A DNA stretch of 64,000 bases from Latrodectus hesperus. Its lineage: Eukaryota > Arthropoda > Arachnida > Araneae > Theridiidae. The translations under genes and the position numbers were made by a program. How positions within the stretch are numbered: the stretch's first letter is position 1; the number at the start of each line of letters is the position of its first letter. Shown one piece after another: positions 22,156 through 34,875 of the stretch. The notes beneath the pieces are model-generated. The model was not told where the DNA came from and did not search any database. It was given only the letters and a program-made list of their open reading frames with translations. The stretch is taken from positions 10,392,814-10,456,813 of the forward strand of contig CM075852.1 in assembly GCA_037975125.1 (NCBI GenBank). The letters are read 5' to 3'.

Positions 22156-23280
22156 ATGGACACTGAGTCCCCGCAAGGGGAAGTCATATCCTAGCTGAAG
22201 CATGAGAACTTGGACAAAAAGTCCGATGCAATGAGACCGTTAGAAATTGAATATGAGCTTATAGTCACTCTTGCGAGCAGCAAGATGAGCAACGTGATGC
22301 AGCAGAGGATGAGATCCGGGATTTGCGAGATTCTGCAGATCTCCGAACATCTGCAACATCTCCGAGAGAAACGCCTAACTGGAAGGGGAAATCAAAGCTC
22401 AGGCCAAGGTTTTATCCCAACCAAAGACTTTTGTAGAGGCAACGGCGAGAAATCCTACGAGGCCACAGCAGCCGCAGCTTAGGAAAACTCAGAGACAGGC
22501 GAGCAAATCCAATCCGAGGAGAGACAGATCCCGTCTACGAAGGAACAATGTGGTCGTTGTCTATCCTACCAAGGAGAAGAGTTCTGACGAGACCAAGACT
22601 CTCATCAAGAAGACGATCAACTCAGCTTCGATGGGTCTCAACATCTCCAGAATCAGACCAGTTTGAAAGGGAGGAGTCCTTATCGAAACCCAGAGAGCGG
22701 AAGACTTGGATATGCTCATAGAGGAGGTCAGCAAGAGCGACCACTTCAACAAAGAGGCCACCTTGAGAAGACCAGAAGGCAGGAAGCCCAGGATAATACT
22801 CTACGATGTGGATCGAGAAGTCACGAGAGAGGAGATTGCCCAAAAGATCAAGAGCCAAAACAGACTTGAAAACAGTATAGAACTTGAAGCCGTCTTCAGC
22901 TACAAAGGTAAGTATGGCAACAACTGAGTCAACTGACTGTCAATGCTGAAGGCTTCAACAGCTTAAAAGAAAGGAGAAAACTTTTCGTTCGATGGACCAG
23001 TGCCCGTTTCCAGGAGTATATCAGAGTCACCCAATGGTTCAAGTGCTTGAGATTTGGACACCACGCAAAAGACTGCAAGGGGGAAAAGACCTGTAGCACA
23101 TGTGGTGGACACCACCTCAGCAAAAGCTGCGAGAATCCACTCAAGTGCTGTAACTGCGAGGACTTCAACAAGCGCAGCAAGAAGAAAGTAGACATAAAAC
23201 ATGATGCTAGAAGCAAGAAGTGCCATGTCCATGAGAAAGAGATTAACAGTTTTCTTACAAAGACTGACTATGGATATTAA
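22156..23280 (+). pseudogene. R1-like ORF1 (Gag) with zinc knuckles
   Basis: ORF1 seems to start at 22156 (MDTESPQGE) and runs through a helical N-terminal region. A conserved middle region follows near 22550-22720, with VVVYPTKEKSSDETK and SASMGLNISRIRPV and then ETQRAEDLDMLIEE. The C-terminal CCHC knuckles lie at about 23040-23160: CLRFGHHAKDCK, CSTCGGHHLSKSC and a partial CCNC. These bind the element's RNA in the ribonucleoprotein particle. Several stops and at least four frame changes (near 22190, 22480, 22665 and 22930) break it. Confidence 0.75.
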
Positions 23281-23302
23281 GTAAGATTCAAAGACTCTGA
23301 AG

Positions 23303-25290
23303 ATGTCCCATCTCAACCTCAATCATTGTCGAGCAGCTAATGTCCAGTATTCTCAGGACATCAAGGAATTGGACATTGACATTGCCTCCTTGAATGATCC
23401 TTTTGTCTTCGACGGCAAGATCACTGGATTCTCTTTGGATTACACTATTATTCCTTCAAAGGATTCCAAATCGGCTCTTATTGCAAAAAGAACCTTTGTC
23501 ATCAGTCCAATCTTTTCGGCTGTTGAGATTATTGTCATCAAAATTACAATTACAAGACGCCCGGATACAACGAGGTTTGTCTAGATGTCTATGCTGCACT
23601 CTACTACGCCAACAAGGATTGATTTCGTGGTATATTCAACAGGTGCCTTTCACAAGGAGTCTTTCTCAGAACCTGAAAGTGGCCAAAGTCATCCTTCACC
23701 CAAAGGAAGGAAAGGGCTTATCCCTACTATACACATACCACCCCATCTGTCTTCTGCCAGTCTGGAGCAAAATCCTGGACAAGATCCTAATGAGCCGACT
23801 ATACCATCACTTCACGACTAAAGGCTATCTCAACAAGTACCAGTTTGGGTTCCTTCGAGGCAAGAGCACTAGTGACGTCCTCCGGGAGCTAGTAAACAGG
23901 ATAAAGGATCACAAAAAGAACAAGAGCTTTTCCTGCCTGATATCTCTGGACATCAAGAACGCTTTCAACAGCACGACATGTGATGATATCCTGAAATTGC
24001 TTAGGAAATTCAACGCTCCTGCCAACATCTACCAGACCATCAGGTCCTTCCTAGATGATAGATGGTACCTGGACGACTACAAGAAATGTGTGACTTACGA
24101 TATCAGTGTCCCTCAAGGATCCAGCTTGGGACCTTTTCTCTGGCTGCTCATCGCCAACGAGCTCCTCAATAAGGAGTTTGGACCTCATACCCAATGTCAG
24201 GCTTTTGTGGATGATGTCGCCATCCTCCTAGATGCCAGATCCTACTTCCGCTTCTCCAAACTTGCCATCAGACTAATCAAATTGGTCGAGGAATGGACCA
24301 GGGAATTTGGTCTCACCCTCAGCACAGCATAATGCATGTACAGCATCTTTGTCATCCATAGGGACATTACAAGAAGGCCGGGAATCTCCATCCTTGGAAG
24401 CAAAATCTCGTATACCAATGAGCTTAAATACCTTGGACTCATTCTGTACCGAAGCTCTCCTGGATGACCCATCTGAACGACGTCAAGCGGAAGGTGGACA
24501 ATCTGCAAAACAAGTTAGGTAGACTCTCTCGTGTTACCTGGAGACTCAAGCCGCAAGTCTTCAAGACAATCTACACCAGCGTGAATAAAAGCACAATTCT
24601 TTACGGGTGCCAGGTTTGGTACTCTAACACAGTTCGTATCAACACCAAAATCCTTCAAGTCCAGCGCATTGGATTTCTGAAGGTTACCTAGGCCTACATG
24701 ACAACATCGACGGACGCTCTCCTCGTACTGGCAGGCACTCCTCCCCTGTATCTTCTAGCCGATGCCTACAAGAAGAGATTCGAGCTCTGGAACTACTCAC
24801 AACCGATCCAGGTCAACGACGTCACTTGAAATCCGGACAACACCTGGACCAGGACTCCTCACCTTGAACCCCCCTGGGCTCCCTCAGGACTTCTTTGGAA
24901 TCTTGAGGTCAATCATGGAGACCACTACGCATACACAGATGGATCCCTTAATAGTGCATCCCTTTTCGAGGCTGAAGCCACAGCAATTCTTGCCACCATG
25001 AGATTTGCCATCACCCAAAACATCCTCAGATGTCACATCCACTCGGACTCCAGATCCATCCTCGTCGCGATTGGCAACAGTGATTCCAGCAGCGACACAC
25101 TCCGCAGCATTAAGAACATCTGCAAAGATCATGCAGATAAGTTCACATTCCACTGGGTTAAAGTGTGCTTCCCAAGAGACTAAATCAGCAAATCTCACAA
25201 AGACCTCATCCAACATAAAGGATTCCGGACTGGAGCCAGCAGGATCCTTCAAAGGGAGAATGCTACATAGACTCGACCAGTAGTCGATCA
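23303..25290 (+). pseudogene. R1-like ORF2: endonuclease, reverse transcriptase, RNase H
   Basis: ORF2 begins at 23303 (LNLNHCRAA), the usual start of an APE-type endonuclease of R1-group elements. Only about 100-120 codons of endonuclease remain before the text jumps to RT at about 23680 (VAKVILHPKEGKG), so the endonuclease C-terminus and the RT N-terminus are missing. RT motifs follow: YHPICLLPVWSKILDKIL, QFGFLRGKSTSDVL, SLDIKNAFNSTT, VPQGSSLGPFLW and AFVDDVAILL (catalytic FVDD). After a stop near 24330 the thumb region and an RNase H domain (YTDGSLNSA, EAEATAILATM, HSDSRSILVAI; about 24920-25190) appear in shifted frames. Confidence 0.8.
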
Positions 25291-25600
25291 ACCCACGTCA
25301 CACTGTCATCTGTAAATAACTTATTATTGTATATAATCCTGTAAATATCATGTTTATCTTATCAATAAAGGCCAATGAGCTCAACAAACCTTGCAGTCCC
25401 AAGAGCACGAGAGGAATGTCTCAAGGAGTTCCTTTACTAGTGGCTTGGCAATCCGCCACTACAAGTCCAGTTTTGGTTTTTTGACCCTGGCTACCCAGAC
25501 ACCCAGTGGCCGACCCTGGGTTCCTAGTTGGACTACTATCTGCAACGACATTCCACCGCCGTATACCTTCGGGTGGGTCGATGTTTCTATCAATGTTACC

Positions 25601-25613
25601 CTCACCTTCTGCA
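25601..25613 (+). repeat. 13-bp target-site duplication, right copy
   Basis: An exact second copy of CTCACCTTCTGCA, marking the right boundary of the non-LTR insertion. Confidence 0.85.
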
Positions 25614-25971
25614 TTATTAGATACTAGGCTTGTTTCCCACTTCTTGCTCTTTTCAAAACCTGGGGCTAACTATTCTTCCTTGAAAACAAAACTTTTTGGT
25701 AGTAACGGTTTGTTGTTTAACACGGGCTCCTCAATTTTACAGTTGCTGTTCCATCAGACCTTCAGCTTCGATAAAGTCACTTTATATTCTTCCAATGTTT
25801 CTGTACAAATTCTTTAAACATACCACGACTCGATTTCGTTCGCCTTTTCTTCCAATTTCCATCCTGAAATCTGCCTTTACTGACTTCCAAGTCCTTAGCC
25901 ACTGAACTATCACTTTCTTCTTTATTAAATCTCTTAAATGTTCGCAAATATTTCTCCATAGGCAAGTTCAC
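25614..25971 (-). pseudogene. Tigger/pogo transposase, N-terminal half
   Basis: The frame at 25777-25971 starts MNLPMEKY and contains FNKEESDSSVAKDLEVSKGR, the pogo-type helix-turn-helix (psq) that binds the element's ends. It is followed by a basic, low-complexity linker down to the insertion site at about 25614. The transposase continues on the far side of the non-LTR insertion at 21868. Confidence 0.7.
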
Positions 25972-26435
25972 TTTTTTTTAATGGGAAGTGCAATCGCAGT
26001 GTACTGTCTAGAGCATCTACAAACTTTAAAATAGCTCTGAACAATACAGTACATACAGTCACTCACATCGAGTTACGCAACGCATTAAGAAAGACTATAG
26101 GTAGACTGAATAACTTATCGGGTCAACGAGTACACAGTTTTCTCGATTCTATTGTGCTTTGGAAGCAAGATTCCAAAGCATATTACTAACACATAAAGAC
26201 AAACTTATCAGCTTATCTCTGCAAAGATACAATAAGATATGCTTTAAAAATGCCTGTTCCTACGCTTAGACACATTACATTAATCGCACACAATTATGAA
26301 CTTTGACATAAAATAGGTTTGGTTTCATCGTCTAGACAGAATTAGAGATGGATATTAACTTCAAGGGCATAGAAACGTGACATTTCTTAAAAATATAAAC
26401 TAAATAAAAAACGTGACAAATTATCAATCAATGGC
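25972..26435. other. Spacer upstream of the Tigger transposase
   Basis: No coding text. Expected to hold the Tigger 5' end; words such as agtgtactgtctag and tacagtacatacagt are present, but no inverted-repeat partner was established. Confidence 0.35.
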
Positions 26436-26439
26436 AGAA

Positions 26440-27143
26440 TTCAATTTGATACACTAACCATACACATACAGCAGAGAAAAAAGAGCCTCAAATGCTCTCC
26501 AAAACTGACACTGGAAATGATATATTTGCTCAAAGCTATTATTAAAGCGAAAAGATGCATCTTGTATCTTGAGTTAAGTAGCATTTTAGATTTCAAGTCT
26601 TCATATAATCCATAAAGAGAATGATGAATTGAAACAATTCCTTTCTTAAAAGGTAAAACTTTTCTAAACACACGTAAATTGAAAACGTCCTCCTTGATTG
26701 GATTTAGTTTTTTTTTTGTTTTGAGCATCAAAATATTTTTGCACTCCCAAAGCAGCTTTTAAAGACTTGTTACTAGCGGCAGGTATTGGTATGGAACTCT
26801 GTTCATATCAAATAAATTATTTATCAATGGAAAAAAACGCAGCCACTTTTTAATGTTTCCAGTGAAATGCGTTATAGCTTTAGCAGAGTAGTTTCTGAAA
26901 ATGGAGTCTTCGCAAGTGGAACTTTTTGCCTTTCGTTTCCTTTAATAGTTGGAAGTTGGGGCTTTAGTTTATGACAGATTTTTATTTCACCGACATCTTT
27001 ATGCAATATTTTGGAATATATTACGACATCTTCGCACCCATTCCTTCGAAAGCATTTGATTTTCTTTTGGAAATCGGTGAAATATTATGCATTTTGATAA
27101 TACATGGCAACAGCACATGATGTCATGCTTTCTTTTTTAAAAT
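26440..27143 (-). pseudogene. P-element-like (THAP9-type) transposase remnant
   Basis: At about 27140-27030 the minus strand encodes a THAP-type zinc-finger start: a cysteine cluster (MCCCHVLSKC), then FHRFPKE and KEWVRRCRN, as in THAP domains that bind P-element ends. After a decayed linker, a LINNLFDMNRV segment lies near 26830, resembling the FD-x-x-NSR block of P-element/THAP9 transposases. The frame at 26441-26731 continues with KKGIVSIHHSLYGLYEDLKSK and YKMHLFALIIALS, matching the C-terminal block that usually reads 'SL..L...L...Y..SQDHLE.FF'. The DDE core is missing. It is short, frameshifted and dead. Confidence 0.6.
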
Positions 27144-29257
27144 TGAAATATTTTAACATAGAATAAGGCAAAATGAGAAAGTAGTGATCAAACACAAGAT
27201 AGCACAGATAATGCCAGTCAGACGATGACCAGTGACTTCACGCTGTTTCCCTCGCTGGGGTCAAGCGATGACACCTCAAAGCGATGTTAGTCAGTCCTTC
27301 TCTTTTTCCTAGCACTTCACATACAATGTGTTTCCACTAACATTTTAAATAAAACTATTTTGAATTTTTAGCAAGAAACTTTTATGTACATGTTTCACGA
27401 AAATTATATTTATATTTTGTAATTAACATTAATTTGGTCGTTTTTTTTTAGTTTCATCATCACAGTAAATGTTTTAAGTTATTCTTTTTTTTAATCTTAA
27501 ACTCATCAGTTTCATTAAGTACATTACTACACCATTATGTGCTGACTTTTTCTCGTGTTCCAAATACTTTTCTCCATGTCCAAATATAACTGAAACTTTT
27601 GCTTAAAAACAATAACAGTACTATGTGACCTTCACATATTATATAAGTGGCAACTCTTAGATTTTGGATAGAATATTGATAACACACTTAGCCAAGATGA
27701 TTGAAATTTTCCACATCCAATTGTTTACAAATTTTTTTCACAAAACTAAACAAAAGTTTGAATATGGGAGAATAACATACAGAAATTAAATTATTTTTCG
27801 TGAATGATAATTTTGTATACTTGTTTAATAAATTAAAATAAACATTACTTTATCATTAAAAGGATCAAGATAGTCTTCAAAACTACTTAAATTATTCCAA
27901 TGATTTAAACTCTAAGTAGCTATGAAACAAAAATATTTAAAGCAAAATCGAATTCCGATACGTTGTTTTTTGTATATGCAGTAAACAATGACAAGTTTCT
28001 GCATTTTCATTAATTTATTTAATTTGTTATTTACAAAATTAAAAGATTTAAAGATGAAAGAATTTAGGAGCATACATATCACAAGAAACCTTTACAATTC
28101 AAATGAATTCCACCTTTATATCTAACATTTTTTTTTTGCATCCTGAAAATTTTCAGATTTCTCATACCAATAAATGCCACAAGAGTAAAGCATTTGCTCA
28201 GGAATGAAACAATTTTATTATTAATAAGCAAAACAAAAAATGTCCACAAAAATTTAATCGATTAAAAAAATGTGTACTCAATTCAATAAATAAAAGTAGA
28301 ACAAATTGATTCACACATAGAAATATAAAATTAACAAAAATCGAATGTTTAGATATAAACTGAAGAAAGAAGACATAGCAAAAGATTTTTTGTATTAATT
28401 TCAGATCAAAGTATAATTTTGATAAAAGAATTTTTTCATAAGCCATTCAAATAATTTTTAAAGTTACAGAATACTTTTTTTATTTAATCTTATAAATGAT
28501 GATCGTAAGTTAACTTCCACAAAAAAATTGTCATTAGCAATTGTTAGATGCTTTTGAATATTAGTTATGAAATATTTTCGAATTTTACTTTAGATAGAGT
28601 TGGAAAATTTTGCATAGATTTAAACATGCAGCATATTTTAAATTTTATCATTTCAAATCAGAACTTATGTATTCTTACTATTTATGAATTTATTATTTCA
28701 GTAAAATTAAATAATTTGCTTCCAAAATTATCCAATGATTTTTTAAATAAAGTTCATAAAAAATTATAATAGATTTTCTAAGTTTTCAGACAATACTTTT
28801 ACTATAAATATATAAAAGCAATATACTTTTATTAGCAAACTGATAATTCTAACTAAAAAACTGTTGTGATATCTTTGATTTTCCTTTATTACGTAAATTT
28901 TAGTTTCAAATGAAACACCCAAACTTAATGATGCATCATTTTAAATCCTTTTTTAAGTATATTTAAGTACACTACACACTACCATAGAAACTAGAGACTG
29001 AAAAGGTATTGCTGCAAATGCATTGCATTCACAATTCTCATGTTTTTAAGAGTACATTTATGTAAATTATGCTTTAATTTAAACCAATTCTTCATTTATA
29101 TCATTGAATGCAAAATGAAGTTAAATTAAAAGTGGATAGAAATAAATTTTAAAATAAGGGAGAAAAAAATTACTACATTTTGATCAAGAATCTGATTTAC
29201 TTTTAATAGAAAAAGAAATATATTAAGGAGTATAAATTGTATTTATATAGAGCATAA
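27144..29257. other. AT-rich non-coding DNA
   Basis: About 2.1 kb with no recognisable gene. A GC-richer patch at 27180-27310 (ccagtcagacgatgaccagtg, ctcgctggggtcaagcgatg) may be a transposon end. The open frames at 28198-28446 and 28548-28769 look like AT-rich chance frames. Confidence 0.45.
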
Positions 29258-29268
29258 TAAATAAATAA

Positions 29269-29352
<84 letters not shown>
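29258..29352. repeat. (AAAT)n followed by (TA)n microsatellite
   Basis: A short AAAT run (29258-29274) merges into about 80 bp of TA repeats. Confidence 0.97.
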
Positions 29353-29354
<2 letters not shown>

Positions 29355-29783
29355 CATAAATATCTGTAACCTAACAGGTGATCAAGAATTTGAAGAATGA
29401 ACTTAATATTTTCAGACTAATTTGACAATACAGTAAATTCGTACAGTTTTATTGCAAGGTTTTTCTTAAATTCTGTTTTTACAATTTTTGTATTAAGTGG
29501 GAATACAAGAAGCTAATATTCTAACTTCTTGCTGTTAACTTCATAACATAATAAAAATTTGAAGAAGTTATTTTTTTAAAAAATATAAATATTTACAAAA
29601 ATTCAAAATTTTGAGTCATCCTAAAATACAAGTTTTTAAAACCCTAAAAAAATCTAGATTCAAGATCTTTATGAACATAATTGTGAAAGAATGCATATTA
29701 AAATTTTATAATAAAAATGATAATTAAACAAATTTATGCATTATGTCAGGTATTACATACATGTATGCATAAAGATAACTCTA

Positions 29784-29952
<169 letters not shown>

Positions 29953-32900
29953 ATCAGGTATTTTTTTATTAACTACAAAAGTTTTGATAAAATATTCCAA
30001 GGATATTTATTTTATTAAAGAAAGATGAAAATGACTTTCCATTAATCATTATAAATAATTAAGTGTGTATAAAAATAAAGAGATTAAAACACAAGAATAC
30101 TAAAAAGATTTTATTATATTAACAGAAAACATCCACATTAAATTAACTGACACATTTAAAATATAAAATGAAAGACATTATCATGTCAAGAGCACCTTTC
30201 CCTCCTTCATATTGTGATAATAAGAAAATAAAAACAATATAGTTTATAAAATGTATAAAGTTAGAAGCAAAAAATAAATGCACAATGTAAACTTTTAGGC
30301 AAATAATAAAACACCACTGCTTTATTCTTTTTGCAATTAAACAAACAATCTTAAAAAAAAACAGGTGTATAAGGCCTATAACATCAAACTATACAAAGAG
30401 AACAGTAAAATCTAACATGAATATATAAAGTCTAACAAATTTAAAATTGACATGCAAATTCAAGCAATATAAAACAAAATCACTTAAAATAATAGAAAAT
30501 ATAATACAGGAACATTTCCCATATAATTAGGGTTTTAAACAAAATCAATTTCCATACATTTTATTAATAAAGTAATACAAATACTTAGTGTAACAATAAG
30601 ATCCATAGGAATTGCATTTTGCTTTACTTGTCATTAATATAGCGATGATTTACACAACTGTATAAAATTTTTACTGATTTTGTAGTTGTATTTATTTAGT
30701 AAGAAAATATTTCATTTTTTTCCTCAATGAAATGATTTTGAAATATAAAATTCCTTTTTTTCAATAAATAAACAAATATAAGACCTCTTTAAGCTGGTTT
30801 GATTTGTTTGTAGCTTAATAATCACGTTATTTGCATGATGAATTATCTGACCACGATCAAGAGTAGAAAGTAGATTATGAACTCAGAAATTACTGAAATG
30901 GAAACGTAAAATTAATACATGAAAACCAGAAACAAACTATTTAACTGCTAATTATGCTCTTTTTACTCTGACACATAGAGGATCACAAACTTTTTAAATT
31001 ATTGTACAAGAATAACAAATGTAATACACTTTAAATAAGAGTATCAATGCTTAAATAGCTTATTTCAGTTGAACATGTATTTTAGAGGACAGAAAAGTTG
31101 ACAACTATGATAAAAATTTATACTCAAATAAAATAGATTTGTGATAATGAAGATTATTTGATTAATGCCATATGTAGATCACAGAATATACTAAACTCTA
31201 AAATGCTGAATCTATCAAAACTTTTTCTGTTCACAAAAATGGCTTTAAATGGATTTTAATATATCTTAAGGGAAATGGAAATCATGACTGAGAAATGGAT
31301 GTCATATTTGCTGAATTATTATCTGAAGACCTTCAAAACCTTTTTCTCTCAGGGGTAAAAATAACTGAAAGTTTTAAAAAATGTATAATCAATATCTAAA
31401 TGAAGATTTTAATTGCATTTAAAACGCTTTAATATTATTTACAAATCGAAATAGAAATTTTATTCCGCATGTTAAAAAATTACGAGTCATTTTACTTACT
31501 GTAATTAATTTGAAAATATAACTCCAGAAACTAACAGCATTTTAAGATCATTGTTACACTAACATGAAATTTTGCTTGTACATTTCTGTTTCTAAAAAAC
31601 AAGAACAGGTTATTTAAGCAGAAAGAAAGCAATTTTTAATTATAAAGAATTGTGTTTAATAAACCCTAATTAATGGAAACAAGAATGTACCAAAAAAGTG
31701 CAATTACAAGATTTACAAGTTTAAATTACAATTAAATACAAATTACTTTAAAGGAAAGTGATATTTCAAAATTTAACAGATAGGCTCTCACACACAGATC
31801 ATTTGTATTGAAGAGCATAAAATAAAGAACAAATCGCTAAATGCAAGTACACTGTTTCGATAATTATACACTGTAAAAAGGCTAAAATTTGTCTACATTT
31901 TATAATGCAAATGCTCTGAAATAAATCATTAATAATGATTGCTTGTTTCATTTTGAATCTTAAAGATAAATTTCTCATAAAAATATGAAAGCAAACATAT
32001 ATATAAATGACAAAAGTATTCATAAAATATAACAATGATTAAAATTATAAAAAATAGTGTGCATTAACTGAAAAAAAATATTAATATAAATACAAATTAA
32101 ATTACCAACATAAAATAACACATACAATTAATAACATACCTCTTATTATAAATTTATAACAATATTTAACAAGAAAGAATTGTATGGTTTATTGTTACTA
32201 AATTGTATGGTTTAAGTTACTAAAATATACAACACAGGAAAAGTTGTACAAAGGAACTTTTTTAAATACAATAACATCAGAAAATTAAGAGAATCAAAAA
32301 AATTTCTACATAACTGTTGCTTTTAAAAAGTTATTGCAAGCTTATTGTTAAAAATATTCAGCCTTAAATATAAAATGTATAGCAGATCACACAGAAATCA
32401 GAAATATTTGATGCAGATCAAGCACCATGCCTTATTTACAAAAAAACTGGTTGATTTATCAATGCTTATGAGTTTAATTTTTAATTACAAATTATTTTTA
32501 ACATCAATATTTTAATAAATATTACTATAACAAAACTTATGATTTTGATTAAATTATAAATGCATATTTTTAATAGCAAGTTTTTATACATTTTGTATAC
32601 ACTTATAATACTTTTCTAAAATATGAGTTTAGCAAATTTCTAAAAATCTAAAAGCTTATCAAAATTTACATAGCATTTTTAACACTATGACTTATCAATC
32701 TTTGAAATGATACAATTTGATTAGTATATACTAAAATATTTGATAATAAATATTTTGCAAGCTTTTTAGCATAGATTGATTCTTTACATATCTACACACA
32801 GGTCTAATTTTTCCAGTTCTATTTTCAGACATTTATAAACCAATAAATTCAAGTTTACCTTAAAATTTAATTTAATATAATATTAAAGTAAATATCTAGC

Positions 32901-34165
32901 TGAGTGAGATCTGTGATAAAATTGAAAGCAAATAATATATTATAAGTTACTTAATATAAAAATTATTCATTATTGGGGAAGAATCACATGGTAATTTTTT
33001 TAAACCAGTCAATAAATAATGCATCTGAAATTTAAAAATGATTTTTAGATATTTCTAGAAGTTTGAATTTAGATATACTCATATAAATAATATGCATACA
33101 AAAATGATTTTTTCTTTTCAATTTTAAAAAGAAATTCTATCTTAAATATAATCACTTTTCTAAAAGAATTTTTTAATTGGTGCAAAATCTCCATAAGCTC
33201 ATAAGTATTTTAATACTTATTTCTATCTTTTTATACTGATTAATATTGGCACCATGTATCAAACAAGTTTAGTTGAAACTTTATATATTATACATTTTCA
33301 TAATTTTAATTTATATTAAATCTTCAGATTAAACATGGGTATTGCTCATGACTAAAATGAAATATTTTATGATATTATTTTAATAATTATATACTTATTA
33401 TGTCAAAGTTTTTTTTTTTATCACGATTTATAATTTATTGCAGAAGTCTGATTTATACACAATAAATTGCTGTTTCTTATTAAAATAAGTTGAAATTTAT
33501 ACATGTTAATACATTTAAGACAAATTTAGAAAAATAATCAAATCTGTAAAAAATTTAACTTTGGAGAATCAAATAAAAATAATTATTTTATAAAATAAAA
33601 AAGTTAACTATAATACTAAAAAAATGCTGACATTTGAGGTGAAATGGTATGCAAAATTAAATGATAGAGAATAAATCACTAAATGTTTTGCAATTACAAT
33701 GACATTTAAATACATCATTACCGATACAAAAATAAATTCAAACACAATTATAGCAAACAGCTGAGAGACTATTGCTTATTTTCTCATTCATTTTTAAAAA
33801 AATATAAAGATTATCTATTCCATAAATTGCATTTGGATAATTTGGTTTATCAAAACCAACATGCATTTTTTCTGCAAAAATAATCATTATTTTTACTCAA
33901 CAGGAAAACATTATGAATAGCCTTTTTTTAGAAGAATTTATAAAAAGACATAACGCCTGATTGTCAGGGATGAAGTTAAAGGCAATTTCTTTTCAGAAAC
34001 ATTTGAACTGAGGATAAAATTAGTATTTTCCTTTATATAATCTGTGTCAATACTTTTGGCAAATAGTTGAAAATATATACTTATTGATAATGTAAGTATC
34101 ACATAAAATAAAAAAAATTACAGTATGATTCAAAATATAATAAATTGAACGAAAAAATATTTATT
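29953..34165. other. AT-rich DNA downstream of the receptor gene
   Basis: About 4.2 kb with no recognised transposon, SINE or exon. It lies downstream of the stop codon of the minus-strand receptor, so part may be a long 3' UTR. Many AATAAA-like words exist on the minus strand, so the poly(A) site cannot be picked from sequence alone. Confidence 0.4.
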
Positions 34166-34169
34166 AAAA

Positions 34170-34875
34170 AAAAAAAGCATTTGGATTCATCTCACCACAA
34201 AGTGTGATAAACTGGGATGAAAGCACAAGATTGATCGGGAGCGATAATTCTGAAAAGCTAGTTAAACTTGCCTAGTTTTATTTTTTAACTTCTAAAACTA
34301 GGTTAGACATATTTTTTAAAAATAAAATTTGTTTCTTTAATAATTAAATAAAAAAAATAGATTATTTTCAAATTGTGCATTGGGTAACTTTCTTCTTTTG
34401 TACTGTGCATGCTTGTAATTTTTAAAAATCTTACTTTGACAGATTTGTCACCATTTTTTATTTGCCTTCTGTACAGTTTCTAAAGTAAAATATGCTGGGT
34501 AATTTAGAAGTTTTTACTTCAACATGATTACAAACAAACTTGAATATTTTCAGAACAAAACAACTCAAGATAAGACAAAAAGCAAAATGATGTCAGCAAT
34601 GGTTTTTTGCAAGAGTAATATTTTTACGAGGAATCAAGCTTGTTCTTGAATGTAATTGGGCAAAATTAATTATGGATTAAATAAATCTGCCGAATCATGA
34701 TGCAATCTGTTTTATGAAACATAAATTGCATTTTTTCTAAAACTTTATTGTAAGCTTTTCTCTGATGGAAATTTTTTTAAAATTTATTTATCAGATTTTA
34801 GTGGTGACTACAATACCGTGGTGACATATAATTCAAAACGTTTTTAACACATAATCTGTGGATTATATACAGGAA
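34170..34875 (+). repeat. Unclassified dispersed repeat, copy 1
   Basis: This segment aligns by eye, block after block, with the reverse complement of 47480-48905. Shared blocks include ttggattcatctcaccac, ataaactgggatgaaagc, ttctgaaaagcta, ttattttttaaaaataaaat, gtgcattgg, cagtgcatgctt-like text, gaatgtaattgg, ttttatgaaacat and tttttaacacataatc. It lacks a stretch of several hundred bp that copy 2 has near 48.0-48.6 kb. No coding text was recognised. Confidence 0.7.

Larger units (their letters stand above)
21882..25600 (+). mobile_element. R1-like non-LTR retrotransposon inserted in Tigger
   Basis: The 3.7-kb element begins with a GC-richer 5' UTR (from ataggggg at 21882), followed by an ORF1 (gag-like) region, a shortened ORF2 (endonuclease, RT, RNase H) and a 3' region from about 25290. 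Both edges are fixed by a 13-bp target-site duplication. Its base composition is clearly richer in GC than the neighbouring DNA, which suggests it is younger than the Tigger it interrupts. ORFs are broken and ORF2 has an internal deletion. Confidence 0.8.
20990..25971 (-). mobile_element. Tigger/pogo transposon split by a non-LTR insertion
   Basis: The N-terminal half of a pogo/Tigger transposase lies at 25614-25971 and the C-terminal half at 20990-21868, both on the minus strand. Between them sits a plus-strand non-LTR element flanked by a 13-bp direct repeat. Removing the insert and one repeat copy puts the transposase halves side by side. The element is also internally shortened and full of stops, so it is dead. 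Confidence 0.75.

Noticed and set aside
22561..23322. Minus-strand open frames of 66-119 codons
   Set aside because: They are antisense to the non-LTR ORF1, whose plus-strand text has clear CCHC knuckles.
24242..25291. Minus-strand open frames
   Set aside because: Antisense to the R1-like RT and RNase H.
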